64,000 nucleotides of DNA from Biomphalaria glabrata (GCF_947242115.1 NC_074711.1:8188434-8252433); one strand, 5' to 3'. Positions 10,537 through 22,505 are shown, counted from the first letter of the stretch. The notes: a model not told the origin generated them from the sequence alone. Translations and numbers: made by a program.

Positions 10537-10855
10537 TATGATGGTAAAATCACAAAATCCTGACACAAAGGGTGATTCTTTATTTCGAGGATCTTGTTAG
10601 CTTTTTTATAGATGTTTGCCTCAAACAACAGCCCAAATGGGGTTTGTTTCTTGCCAATGATTTTACCAGCAGCATTTAGGATTCTATAAAGTTTATTTTT
10701 ATTTTTAATGCTCAGATTGCCATACCAGGCAGTGATATTGAAACTTAAAATATTGCAGAAGTGCGCGTGATAAAACATAGCCAAGGCCTTTTCGCTAACA
10801 TTAAACGAGGACAGTTTTCTTAGTAATCGTAATCTTTTGCTGCCCTTTTTTGCAG
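10537..10855 (-). mobile_element. LINE reverse-transcriptase C-terminal fragment (family B)
   Basis: On the minus strand about 100 residues are open, including SFNITAWYGNLSIKNKNKL, followed by RILNAAGKIIGKKQTP and ILEIKNHPLCQDF. This order matches the thumb and C-terminal part of LINE polymerases common in fish and molluscs (FNI..WYG, AGKIIG, HPL). The ORF ends after FVILPS without the usual arginine-rich tail. It is truncated at both ends. Confidence 0.7.
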
Positions 10856-11440
10856 ATATAATCAGTATTTGCAGTAGAATTTAGTTTAGATGCACTGGTT
10901 TCTGACTATGTCTACTTAGAAGGTTAGAAAAATGCAGTTGTAGGAAATAAATGTCAGATTTATTTACTGTTAAGTAATGGGCGTAGAACTATACTCACTT
11001 TTTTTTTGTCACACACAGTGGCGTAGCTAAGGGGGGATGGGGGGGAATTCTTATTCAACATTTATGGATTAAATTTATAACAAAGACTAAACCTAGATCT
11101 AGGTCTATCAGTACGTTGACTTTGTTGACATTTTTAACTATTTTTTTCCAAAGAGATCAAAGTTGTTGTTTTTTAAGTTAGTTTTACATTTTAAAATGCA
11201 AAACTTTAATAGATTTGTTGCCGATTTATTTTCCTTTTAAAAGAGATCAGACATGTGCTTGCAGCAAGAACTAAGAATATTTCTCTCTTTGTTGCCACGA
11301 ATAAAACTGTATGATATACAGCGATTTCCAGGTATCTTGTTACCTTTACTAATAATAGATTTAAATGGCGAGTATTTTAAGGTTACGCTAATTAACATTG
11401 AAGCTAAATTTACAGAATCGGGTATAACAGATCCAATAGT

Positions 11441-11760
11441 TATTCCATGGAACTATACTAATGGAACACCAGCTTCGAGTTTTTTACAAAGCCAAAGAGA
11501 GTCGAAGTGCCGTCGCGCATCATTTTTGCGCATGGTGCAATGTGGAGAAATCCATGATGATGCCAAAGAAGAGATTTACTCCGTCAGTCCCTTGCAATGG
11601 GTGTAAAACTTTCGTACGCTCTATTTGATTAGATGTGTAAAAACTTCATCCATTTTCTGACTATCTGATATAATAGATAAAATTTTCCCGAATAAGAGAT
11701 CGTCACAAAAGTTATTTTTTTCGACCACCCTATAAAATGCCACATTTTTTCAAAAAAATA
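11441..11760 (+). repeat. diverged inverted repeat, arm A
   Basis: About 300 bp here match the reverse complement of 18830-19122 at roughly three quarters identity by eye. Shared blocks include CCATGGAACTATACTAATGG, GTGCCGTCGCGCATCATTTT, GAAGAGATTTACTCC-like, AAAACTTCATCCATTTTCT and GATCGTCACAAAAGTTATTT. The arm is partly open for translation (11253-11606) but no domain is recognisable. The two arms are either ends of one 7.7-kb element or two opposed copies of a dispersed repeat. Confidence 0.6.
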
Positions 11761-11769
11761 GAATCTAAA

Positions 11770-13035
11770 TTCCGAAAATACAATCTTTCAGTGTTTCTGT
11801 GTTTGGTTTATTTACACTAAATCTGGATGAAGACCTGTCTACCGTTCCTCTAAATGCGTATTTGTTACGATATACTAAATTGCACGAAATAAAAATAAAA
11901 ATAGGAGGCCTAATACAGTTTTGACACTCCAAGCTACGCATTTCTAATCGTTTTTTTAATTATTATTATCGAAAGGACTAGGCTATAGGCATACACGTCT
12001 CGTGGGAAACAAAGAAAAAGTTCATCTCGGTAATATTGTAGCCTAAATAAAATGACAAAAAAAACAAAACAACTATAGCCTAATCTAAAATGAAATAGAT
12101 CTATAGCTAGATTTTCTTGGACGAATGATACAAAATAAGTATAAATAATAAGTCACAGTCATATGAATCTGATAGATCTAAAACAAATACTGATAGTCAT
12201 TCATTAATTAATTATTAGAATTACTGGACTACAAACTGGGTATTTTTATTGCCAAAATACAATGTATTTTATGTGCATTTATTAAAAACAACAACCAAAA
12301 ATTAAGCGTTCGACGCAACTAGATCTAATATTAATAATACAGATTCTGGTTCTAGATCCAGAAAGCTACTTCTCTAATTCAGTTTTCTAGTTTAATTCTA
12401 GTTAGATCTAGATGTCTAGACCAGTAGATCTAAATCTAGCCAGGGTTTTTGTCATGGAATAGATCTATAAACCTGCAGCCGCCTACTGATCACGATATGA
12501 CAGATACTATTGATGAGATACTCTCTCTACTTCTATATTATATAATATAATATATATAGATCTACATCTAGATCTAGTAATCTAGTAGATCACAGTAAAA
12601 CTCAATGTGTACTTCCGACTTTAGCTCAACAAGTCTACTCCAAAGTATACTAGTAAAGTCACAAAGTGTAAAGGATAATTATATATTCAAATACAAAATT
12701 TATAGGCCTAAATGAATCCAATAATCAGTCACTGATTTGACTAATCTAAATTGTTATTTTTTAAATGGCAAGTGTTATTGATGACTTCTGACTTGTAAAC
12801 GAGTTGCAGAGATTCTAGCTTTTATTTTGATGACATGTTACGATATATCAATGATATTTAGATAAATGCAAGTACCTAGAAGAACAGAGAGAAGGACCAT
12901 TTAATATAAGGCAAAGAAGTAAGATGTTTATAATCCATCAAACTCACAGAGGACTTGTGTCAGCATTTCATGCATTTACAGAAGCTACAAACTATGCTAC
13001 AAAAATGATAGGCTTGTCTTTGATTCCTAAGACTT
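11770..13035. other. gene-free AT-rich stretch with an AGATCT island (12300-12610)
   Basis: No exon or transposon is recognised. From about 12300 to 12610 the sequence is crowded with AGATCT, TCTAGA and CTAGATCTAG-like palindromes, one of several such islands in the window. Confidence 0.5.
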
Positions 13036-13039
13036 ATGA

Positions 13040-13250
13040 GGAATGCTGTTTCCAGAGGCTACTCAGCCCCAGCTGTGACCTACATATTATGCCACACTGA
13101 GCACAGGCATAACCATTTTCCACCTGTGGTAGATTCAGTTTTTTTTTTTTTTGCCATCTACCCTCAGCAATTAATTTTCATTGTTGTATACCACACCTTT
13201 GTAAGTGACCTCCTGCTGTCTCGTTCTGAAGCTGTATGCAACCAGGTGCT
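13040..13250 (+). repeat. dispersed repeat D, copy 1
   Basis: The segment matches 22327-22505 and 37171-37340: a GCAGTATTTCCATGGCTAC-like start, CAGCCCCAGCTG, then ATTTTGCC, a CATAACCATTTTC block, a TTCTTTTTCCATCTAC block and a GTGTATCCCA-like end. All three are in the same orientation. No coding capacity or class is recognised. Confidence 0.6.
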
Positions 13251-14905
13251 CTCTTATTCTATGTCAGTTAAAGTAAGTTGGCGCCTAAGCATTTCTGTGG
13301 TACCTCTTTACGTGCATATGACATGTTAGGCAAATGGTTTAGCCTATCGGAATGCCATTTCGGAAAGTATAGGTGCTTAAAATGAAACTCCAAATATCTG
13401 GACTTCCAGTTACCAAGAAAATAAACTTAGGATTCAAAGAGACGACACTGGCATTTCAGCTAAGACGATCAGTGAAATTAATAGCAACTTTAATTGCAGT
13501 CCACCAAACAAGATAAAAAAAAACAACAAGTGTGGCTTCAATAGCATTGATGATATTTAGTTTACTTTTATCTCATTTACTAGTATTACTATTTCATTGA
13601 CTATGGTTTTTTATTGTCAAATAGGCATAAGTACATGTAGTAGTTCCTGCAATTTGATGAAAAATAATAATTAAATTGTGTTTAGTCTATATACAAATGT
13701 TTGTAAGAGATCACAGCTTAGCTTAATTTACTTAATATTTTAAAACTATGATTTTGTGTTCTGACTGCAAAGTTGGAAATTCTGTTCTGATGAAAAAAAA
13801 TTATTAAACTAAAGTAGATGTTTATGGTTCTTTTGTATTTATTTTTAAATTATTTATTCATTAAAAATTAATTGCTCATTAACATTTACTTGAAGTAAAG
13901 ATCAAAAACACAAATTCAATACATGATCAGCTCCCAATTCAAGCAGATCACAGCCCATCACTTAAATGTATTTACTGTCAATTCTACAGACTATTCATTT
14001 CAAAATGTTGCTTTAAATTGTTATATGACAAAATCAAAGTACTGGTACCTCACATTGATGTAGGACTAAAGCAGCTGAAATAATGACAAATTTTCATTCA
14101 CTAACTTGTACTGTCATTTATTATCAGACGTGTTAAAACTAATGACCTGTATATATAATTGATTAAGCAGGAGCATCAACAAATCTTGAACAATAATTGT
14201 TTACAGAAAAACTTTATTCTTATCCAAACAATATACATTTACAATGTATTTAAACAAGTTAATTTATACAAATCTGTATGGCCTAAAGATTATGGTGTAT
14301 TTTGAGCATTGTGTGAATACCAAGTTACATTATTACATGAAAATAGTGTACTCATTTTTTAAATATTCTGGGTAATAAAAATTAACAACTAATATGATAC
14401 AATAAAATTGAAGCATTAGTCAAATAAAAAAAAAAAATTCACTCAAGATCTATGTGAACTCTATGCTTGAAAAAAATCATTTTGAAATTAATTTAAAAAA
14501 AAAAAAAATTATGGTTCTTTAGTCAATGGAATGATAGCAGCAATTATTTAACAATTTCATGATTATCCATTCATCTCAATATACTTATAACGGAAAAATA
14601 ATTCATAAGGTTTAGATACAACCATTTGAAATAATGATTATAATTTTTTTCTTAATTTGCTTAATTCAAATCTAATATAAACAAGATTTCCTCTGTCAAG
14701 AAACTTATGAGGGAACAACATGCATGTTCTTCTCAGTAAGTTTTGCAAAGGGAATTAAGAATATATGATGTTGCTTTTTTTTGCCAACATTTTAAACCTT
14801 CGCACCAGGTTTTAGTTTTAAGGAGAATGCACCATATTTTATGTTTACTTTTGATAGATTCTTATTTTAATTTTAAAAAAGTAAAATTTCCCTTACATAT
14901 CTTGC

Positions 14906-15385
14906 AATCTATGGGGCAGATGATATAAAGTTTATCAGTTTCTGTGCCCCATGGTTAGCGAGGGTGTCATGTACCCAGCACAACAACCAACCACCTTTTG
15001 AAAAAATATCCCATTTCAGACGTCACAATCTATAGGGCAGATGATGTTAAGGTCATTTGATTCTTTGGCCAGTGCATCATGTGGCCAGCACAACAACCAA
15101 CCATCTTTACTTTCCAAAACAAAAGTCAGCTACCCATTAGAGTTAGGTGGACTCAGGGGCACCCAAAAATCTAAAAATTTTTAATCCGAGTCTTCACAGA
15201 GATTCAAACCCATGACTTAACCATTCAGCCATGGATCCCCAAACTGCCTTTACTTATTCCTTACTATTGCCATGTATCCCTAGCCTTTTGAATTCTGAAA
15301 TTGAAAATCCCAGTCTTAATTGAACCCAGGAACCCTCAGTTCAGAAGCCAAGTGCTTTACCACTCATTCACTGCACTCCCTATTG
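14906..15385 (-). mobile_element. cluster of SINE family A fragments
   Basis: Three minus-strand pieces lie in tandem. 14906-14998 and 15016-15225 each begin with the family 3' part (CAATCTATGGGGCAGATGAT and CAATCTATAGGGCAGATGAT) and contain CCAGCACAACAACCAACCA. 15285-15385 holds only the tRNA-like head (GAACCCAGGAACC, then AGAAGCCAAGTGCTTTACCA). It may be one insertion that was partly duplicated, or repeated insertion at one site. Confidence 0.7.
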
Positions 15386-16405
15386 TTTTAATGGGGCTCA
15401 GATTAATAGTTTTCAAGTACAATATCAAACAGATTTAAAGAAATACTAAATCCAAACCTGTTGGCTGAATGACAGGATATACATAAATATGTATAGAGCT
15501 TACAGTATAATATATATATCTTAAATTAAAATTGGTCCAAGACTTTTATTTTGCAACATGATGGGATTTTCCTTTCTGGTGGTGCTATGCAGGAGTCCAA
15601 GAATCTCATCTTTTCTCATAACAGAAAGTTATCTAGTTATAAAAATAAATAAAAGGATTTTAAAAAAAATAAAAATATGTGTGACATATGTGTTGACCAT
15701 GCTAAACGTATATATGTTATTAAGTATAATTATATAATTTTGCTATTCTAAAAATAGTCTGTACCTAAAAGGAGCTACTGTGTTAATGTGTAGACATGGC
15801 CCTGACCTTAATAGTTATGAATTATTACTAAAGGTGAAGGCAGATATTCAGTTAATTTGATGGACATTGCACTCATCTAAAAGCAACTATAACATATATT
15901 ATGATTTACATTTTCATGGAAAACTAGTTTTTCAAAAATACAAGTACTTCAGCTTATGAGAAAAGTGCATAGGGAAAAATTGCAGTACCTTACCTTTAAG
16001 AGGTGCAACCAATCATTGACTTGTCAGGAATGCATGCCTTTTTCTTGCATTTCCAAACATAACTGTAATTATACAATTAGGCATAATGGCTAATTTCTTT
16101 TGAAAACATTAAAATTAAAAAATAATATTATTAAATTGAATACATTGTTGTATCAAACATACAAATTATCAGACATAATTTTGCCTAATTTCATCTAACA
16201 GTTTATTGTAAAGGAATGGCCTGCACAACAGCCAAGTATATTAGGCATTCATGAAAGATGAATTTGCTTAAGAGTGTTATAAAAAAAAAACTAGAGAAAA
16301 ATGTTAAATTCCATCCCTGATATTTGGATGTTGCTTGACCATGAAAATCACACTTCATAAAACATCTTTTAGATAACTAAAATAAAAATTTTATATAGTA
16401 CTTAC
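15386..16405. other. gene-free AT-rich stretch
   Basis: No repeat family or convincing exon is seen. A 33-codon minus-strand frame at 15521-15619 was considered as a partner for the exon at 16406 but does not join in frame. Confidence 0.4.
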
Positions 16406-16531
16406 AATAAATATTGAATGGATGCCAATATTATTAATGTCTGCCCAGAGAGTAGAAATAGTATAAGTATGATCCTTGAGCCATTCTGGTACATCATCAG
16501 AACTGGTTGGCATGGTTCTACTTGTTAATAA
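16406..16531 (-). CDS. possible orphan first coding exon
   Basis: On the minus strand a clean acceptor (TTTCAG) precedes 16531 and a consensus donor (GTAAGT) follows 16406. Between them one frame stays open, with ATG at 16513-16511 in an acceptable context (AGAACCATGC). It gives 36 residues with MPTSSDDVPEWLKDH and an aromatic, hydrophobic end, finishing in phase 0. The composition looks protein-like and differs from the AT-rich flanks. I could not find a next exon downstream (lower coordinates) and do not recognise the sequence. An island rich in AGATCT lies upstream, as for other genes here. It may be a small host gene, or chance. Confidence 0.35.
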
Positions 16532-16959
16532 CTGAAACATTACAAACATTTTTTTAAATTTATAATTTATCACAGACTAGAATAGAAATGTTGCCAGGAA
16601 AAATACCAATGGTTAGAATGCACCTGATGATACTTTTGTAGCCTTAAAATACACCAAAACTTCATTCATTAAATCTGATAAGAAACATATATGTATCACA
16701 CAAGTCCAAGTTGATCAGTGTCATAGCAAATAATTAACTAGATATGAGAGTTTTATATTAAAGTGCTGAATTTCAGGGGATAGATCCAACTTGACACCAC
16801 ATCATTTATTATTTCATGAACTCATGGGTCTGGGCATGGCATGGAATGGGAACTATTATTTAATGTATGGGGTGTAGGTGAGGCATGGATTATAAATTGT
16901 CTTGTATAGATTAGATTGGGTAAAACTTCCCATCGAAGGTAACTTTTACTGATAGATCT

Positions 16960-18300
16960 GGATCAATTATAAATTTATGGGATCTAGGCCTGCATAAATT
17001 TTATCTTTTATTTATATATTTTATGTACATAAATAACTAGTCTAGATTCTATAATTATATCTTAATAATAATTTTTGTAGATGTCATATAATATCTAAAA
17101 TATTAAGTATAGATCAGTAGATTTAGAATTTTAGCTAGTAAATATTTTTATATTCCAAATCTAAACTGGATCTATATATTGTATATCTATCTAGAATTTA
17201 GATCAGTAGATTTAGTATTTTAGCTAGTAAAATACTTTTATATTCTAAATCTAAACTGGATCTAGATCTAATTATTCTAGAAGCTTAGATCTAGAAGACT
17301 AGTTGTCAAGATTTGACTACACTATGGCTAAGGCTAATGCACTAGCTAAGTAGGCCTACTAGATAGATCAAGAGACAGAGTACTAATAGTAATAGACTCT
17401 TGCCTCGTTGGGCCTCTCAAATCAGCTACAGACTTTAGAGACAATTTAGGAAGGTGAATTTCGATCCAATTCCAAGATCTACAAACTACAGGTTAGAGTC
17501 TAGCTAGAGATGCTAGATCTAGTCTAGAAGGCTGATCAATTAAAAATAAAATCAATCATTTCTAAAGTTTGTAAAATTATATTTTATAGATCTAATCTAT
17601 CTATTTATAATATAGAAATCTATGTCTACTATTTTAATATTTAAAATGATATGGCTGATGATATTAATTATTTTAATAGAGACATTGACATACTAGTCTA
17701 GATTATTATTCGAGATGATGATGATGATAATCAACTGGTAGAGCTATAAGTCAGTATAAACTATAATATAATCACTGCATCTGTTTCATTCACTGTCTGA
17801 ATCAATAATCATGTGATGTGAAAGTGAAGTCTAGATTTAGATCTAGAGGTCTAGATTAGATAGAATTGATAGATTATAAATCTACTTTCTACTATTAAAA
17901 AGTATTATTATTATAGATCTACATCTACTAATATTAGTACAGGTACTAGAATCTAGATCTACAGGAAATACACTATTGATTATAGTGACTATAATTACCG
18001 TCACTACAATAATACTAGTAATACAGTTACAGTATAATACACTTATACAGTCTATAGACTATAGTCATGATCGATAGATCTAGAGTTCTAGACGTAGACT
18101 AGATCTATAAACATTCATATTGACCTCATGTATGGTCTAGATCTAGAGAAAATAGAGTGGAAATCATGACTTTATTAGATCTGTTGAGTTTTTTTTTTTT
18201 AAATATCTTTTAAATAGATCTAGAACCATAGTCTAAGTCTGGGTGTTGTAGATCTAGATTATTCTAGATATAAGAGATCTATAGATAAGTTCGGTTTTTT
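16960..18300. other. island rich in AGATCT/TCTAGA palindromes
   Basis: The hexamers AGATCT, TCTAGA, CTAG and GATC recur every few tens of bases in otherwise AT-rich DNA. The stretch includes a direct duplication (17110-17174 and 17199-17264) with ATCAGTAGATTTAG and CTAAACTGGATCTA in both copies. No coding sequence is seen. Confidence 0.6.
17110..17264 (+). repeat. direct duplication, about 65-bp unit
   Basis: Two copies spaced 89 bp apart share TAGATCAGTAGATTTAG, TTTTAGCTAGTAAA and ATCTAAACTGGATCTA with few differences. They are separated by AGATCT-type filler. Confidence 0.75.
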
Positions 18301-18829
18301 TAAAATGCGCATTCGAAATTTAAAATACCCAGATTTAAGTATTAATATACCCATATTGGTAGGGCCGCGTTAATCATTTATTAGATCTATTAAAGCATGT
18401 CTATATAAAAGATATTATTATTAAAAAATATATTATTATAAAAGATATAGTTGTGAATATTTACTAAAAAAAAAATAAAATAATGAATTTTTTACTTTTG
18501 CCAATTAACACTCTGGCTGGCAAAAAGGATGACTCCTCAATACTGTGAAAAGACGATAACTGCATGAGTTGGTTTGGAATTGTATTTTGTAAGACTAACT
18601 TTAAAAAAAAATCCTTTAAGAGAATAAACGAAAAAAGGTTTGTCAGAAGAAAAGCTGGCTGGACTACGCAAATAATGGACCAGCCTCTCTCTCTTGTTAA
18701 GAACATTGGTGACAGGAAAAGTGGAGGATTTAGTTACGCGGGACAGATGATAATGATTTCATGTACATAAAAATAAATCCAGATTTTGTGTAAAATACCC
18801 AAATGTGAATGTACTGAAAACAGCTATTT

Positions 18830-19122
18830 TAATGGGGTGGCCTTAAAAAAATAACTTTTGTGACGATCCCTTATTCAGGAAAATTTTATAAATTACAAAA
18901 CATTGTGAGAAAATGGATGAAGTTTTTAGAGATCTAATAAAATAAAGCGTAGGAAAGTTTTACTCTCATTGAAGGTCAGTCCAAGTGACTGGAGGAGTAA
19001 ATTTCTTCTTTTGCATCCTCCTGAATTTCTCCATATTGCACCATGCGTGAAAATGATGCGCGACGGCACTCCCCTAGTAAAAACTAGGAGCTGTTGTTCC
19101 ATTAGTATAGTTCCATGGTTAT
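18830..19122 (-). repeat. diverged inverted repeat, arm B
   Basis: This is the minus-strand counterpart of arm A at 11441-11760. Weaker similarity may continue to about 18770. The region 18464-18770 next to it has short open frames on both strands but none that I recognise. Confidence 0.6.
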
Positions 19123-19661
19123 TCTTAATAATGCTAGAATTGTCCTTTATTCGGGTTTGGCTTCTATAATTTCAGAATTAAACTTCACACTCGAGTTATT
19201 ACCCCTTCTATTCATCTTTCCTCAATCCAATGGAGATACGTTTTTCTAAATTAAAATAGCAAAACAAAAAAAACTGTTCTTATAGAGTGATAAAAGGGAA
19301 TTGCAAGGGTGGGAAAATAAATCAAAAAACCTAAATGTAGAAAATAAATCAAAAAACCTAAATGTATGTCTTTTTGTCACTCTCTTAACCTGGCAGCTTT
19401 TCATTCTTCCAACAATTGTCACCTTTTTTGGATCTGTACATGAATTGTTCAACTTTTTTTTCCCAAATTAACCCCTTAGAGATGGGCCAAACTGAAAGAA
19501 GATGAAGCCGGGATTTAAAAAAAAAAAAAAAGAGTAATACAAGAGAAGAAGCTACGTCGGCAGTTTCCTTGCATCTCGACAAAATCATCATACTGTTGAA
19601 GAACCTTTTTGAATAAACAACTGAAAGAATGGACACTAGAAGCAGTGCACAGAAGCTGTTC
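19123..19661. other. gene-free stretch with a short duplication
   Basis: A 28-bp unit containing AAATAAATCAAAAAACCTAA is directly repeated at 19314-19368. Nothing else is recognised. Confidence 0.5.
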
Positions 19662-20478
19662 TGTTATCACAGATAGATATTAACATTAACATACTGTAGA
19701 TAATCAAAGTAGACATAGAAGACTCTCTTTTTATTTCCGTCAAATCCTTTTGCTTTCGCACAAAACATAAACAACTAACAATGACGTAATATTATATAAT
19801 ATTAGCACATCCTTCCTTTTGAAGTTATTATCACATCCTTCCTTTTAAAGTTCTTAAGACTAATATCTACTAGGAACTTTAACAATTCGACCACTTCTGG
19901 TTGTCTTGACTGGCACAACAAGTTCTCTAGACGTTGGTCTATAACTGCCTGTTTCGTTTGTTCCAACAGTTTGCTGTTCATTGTCTTCATCGGTATCATA
20001 GTACCCAGAGATGTCTTCATCGAAACTCTTGTTCAAAAAGCGTTGATGTCTTCTGTATGTTTATCCATCGTTTGTCTTTATGATGTAAGATCTGGGTGAT
20101 TAATGTTTTTTTTTTATGACAACTGCTTTCTGCCATGTTTGTCCTAGACGAACTCTCACTTTATCTTCGACAGAGTAATCTTTAGGTAGTCTTGCTTTTG
20201 CATCGTATTTCACTTTGCTTTTTATATGTCGTTCGTTGAGTAATGTCTCTGCATTTTCAGCTACCGATGGTTTCAATAGTTTGGGATCAGTTGTAATGAT
20301 GTCCCTGAGTCTTCTACTTATCAGCAGTTGTGATGGTGAATACGGCAGTCCGCTTATAGGAGTATACTCGAGCATAGCGAGATATGGATCTTTCCCACTT
20401 TTGTATGCTTTGAATCCTTTTGATTTCGCACAAAACATAAACAACCAATAATGACGTAATATCATATAATATTAGCAC
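19662..20478 (-). mobile_element. Gypsy-family LTR retrotransposon fossil, 3' part
   Basis: On the minus strand the order is integrase C-terminal region (with SGLPYSPSQLLISRRLRD, typical of Gypsy/Ty3 polyproteins), the end of pol, a purine-rich tract (AAAAGGAAGGA) and a short 3' LTR of about 145 bp at 19806-19662 with TGTGCT...TAACA ends. A second partial LTR copy lies at about 20411-20478, so the unit has been rearranged. It is a broken, incomplete copy with several breaks, and looks old. Confidence 0.7.
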
Positions 20479-20654
20479 AGAATCTTCTTCGTGCAGTGGA
20501 AAATTAAGAATTTTTTGCCTATCTGGAATTCTGGTCAAAGCTCTGGTCAAGGCTATGTCTATGCGTCTACCACGCTGAGGGGGAGACATTGCACGGTGCA
20601 CTCTTCCTCAATATTCGGACTATAGACAATCAGCCTTATAATTACTTTTATTCT

Positions 20655-21800
20655 TTTATTTATATATAAAGATCTAGATCTATAGATCTTGATCCAGGGT
20701 AGGCGTCTTTGGCTCTCTTGATTGGTTTAGCTATTTTAAAGACCAACTGAAGAGGTTTTGGGGTCAGACGCGGAAACCGGTGTTATACTTTTTTTTAGAT
20801 TCATAATGCTTAAAAAAACATACATACGAAATTTTAGACATATATTCTTTGTAATTATTTAGATATAAGCAATTTAATGTGAGTTTTAGGGACTATTAAA
20901 TTTCACAATCTCGAAGCCATTCGAGATCAGTATTTCCCAGACAACCAAGGTCGATGACGTAGTTTAAGGGAAATTAGGTCAAATTTTTCAGTTTATGGCT
21001 TAGCGTATTTCCCTATTCCTTTTTACAGGAATGCTAGTTTCTAAAAACAAAGGCGACTAAAACACGCCAATTTATAAAAAGTGGATGTTAGATTTGGGGA
21101 AATTAGGTCAAATCACGCAATTTATGGCTTTGCATGTTAGATCTACTGTTTGTCGGCTTATTCTTGATCTAGTCAAGCGAACAGCGTTTCACCCCACGCA
21201 GTACCGCGAGCCTCAGTTCACATGTTTCGTTTTAGTCAAGTTACGCAATTTATGGCTTATGTTACTGCTTCAGGCTTATTCTAGTTCTAGATCTACTGCT
21301 TTTGATCAAGAGCAGAGTTCTTTTCTCAGATCATTAATGATGTACGAAGTAGACCTAAATTTAGATCTAAATCCAATTAGATGAAGTCTAGATCTAGATC
21401 TAGTAATAGTAGTATTGGATATTTAGAGATAAGACCTATCTATTTAGACTGATCCGATCGAGGTGCTGGGCCTAGATCTAGAAAAACAAAGTTTAAAATT
21501 ATATACTCTGTCTATACACTTAGTGATTATTAACCTATAGTCGTCCCTAAATAGGCCCAATATCATCAATATGGGAAAAAAACAATTATTACAATGTGAA
21601 TGTTGAGCTCATTCATTGTAGTTATTGTAGTATACGATTATATTTAGTTTGAATCTAGAGTCACAACCCTGTACAACACTAGGCACATAGCTTTAACTTA
21701 AACCTTAACTTAGACTTAAAAGTAGTCTGATTTAGATCTACTAGTAAAAAAAGTACTAGATCTAAATTTCTAAAAACTAATCTATAAGGCAAAAATTAGA
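20655..21800. other. AGATCT island with imperfect tandem repeats
   Basis: AGATCT/TCTAGA palindromes are frequent, especially 21280-21480 and 21730-21820. Within it, blocks reading AAATTAGGTCAAAT and ACGCAATTTATGGCTT recur near 20968, 21097 and 21237, a period of about 130 bp. Confidence 0.5.
20737..20759 (+). repeat. 23-bp inverted repeat, left arm
   Basis: The 23 bases containing AAAGACCAACTGAAGAGG are the exact reverse complement of 24921-24943. Weak similarity (CTATTTTAA) continues outside the arms. They could be ends of a 4.2-kb element or two opposed copies of a repeat. Confidence 0.6.
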
Positions 21801-22326
21801 CCTAGATCTACCAATTCTATAATATTATTAATATACGAAATATGGATTTTATTACACTCTTATTTAAATATATTAGTACCGTATATTCGGGCCTTTATAC
21901 TTACATAGTTCTATAAATATATATCTCACGCTTGACTCATTTGTTGATTGGAATAGAATCATTAGATTATTAGATAGTTAAGTTAGCAAGTTAATCTGTA
22001 ACTGTAGGTAACAAAGTTTTAAATTGTGTTTAGACTATAAATGAAAGAGATTATCCTACTGGAGAAGGAGTTGTCGTTTTTTTCTTTTCTCTGGGAAGTC
22101 AGGGAAGTGGAAAATAAATTATAGTATCAATATAATGTTAAGTAATGCATATAGGCTACTGTTGATGTAATTACGCAACTCATTTTATTAAATTTTAGTA
22201 ACCCAATTATTGCCAGTTAATCACTGAATATATATATTTTTTTTATTGTTATTAAAAAATGCAGAGCTATTCATAATTTAAAGTGTTTAATAAATAAGGC
22301 TGGCAGTCGAGTCGAAAGATTAATGA

Positions 22327-22505
22327 GAAATGCAGTATTTTCCATGGCTACGCAGCCCCAGCTGCAAACTAGATATTTTGCCGCGTCCAGCGAAGACATA
22401 ACCATATTCAGCTGGTGGTCAATTTAAATGTTCTTTACAGCGTCTACGTCTTCCCTCATCAGTGGATTTTCTTTTGGCCTCTAATATGTATTCCAAGTTT
22501 CTAAT
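22327..22505 (+). repeat. dispersed repeat D, copy 2
   Basis: It matches copies at 13040 and 37171, with CCATGGCTACGCAGCCCCAG and GATTTTCTTTTGGCCTCTAA. It appears the best preserved of the three. Confidence 0.65.

Noticed and set aside
11253-11606. 117-codon open frame on the plus strand
   Set aside because: It overlaps inverted-repeat arm A, whose other copy is not open in the same frame. No domain is recognised.
13036-13329. 97-codon plus-strand open frame
   Set aside because: It lies within dispersed repeat D, whose other copies are not open in this frame.
15521-15619. 33-codon minus-strand frame as a second exon for 16406-16531
   Set aside because: The nearby acceptor puts a stop in frame, so the two do not join.
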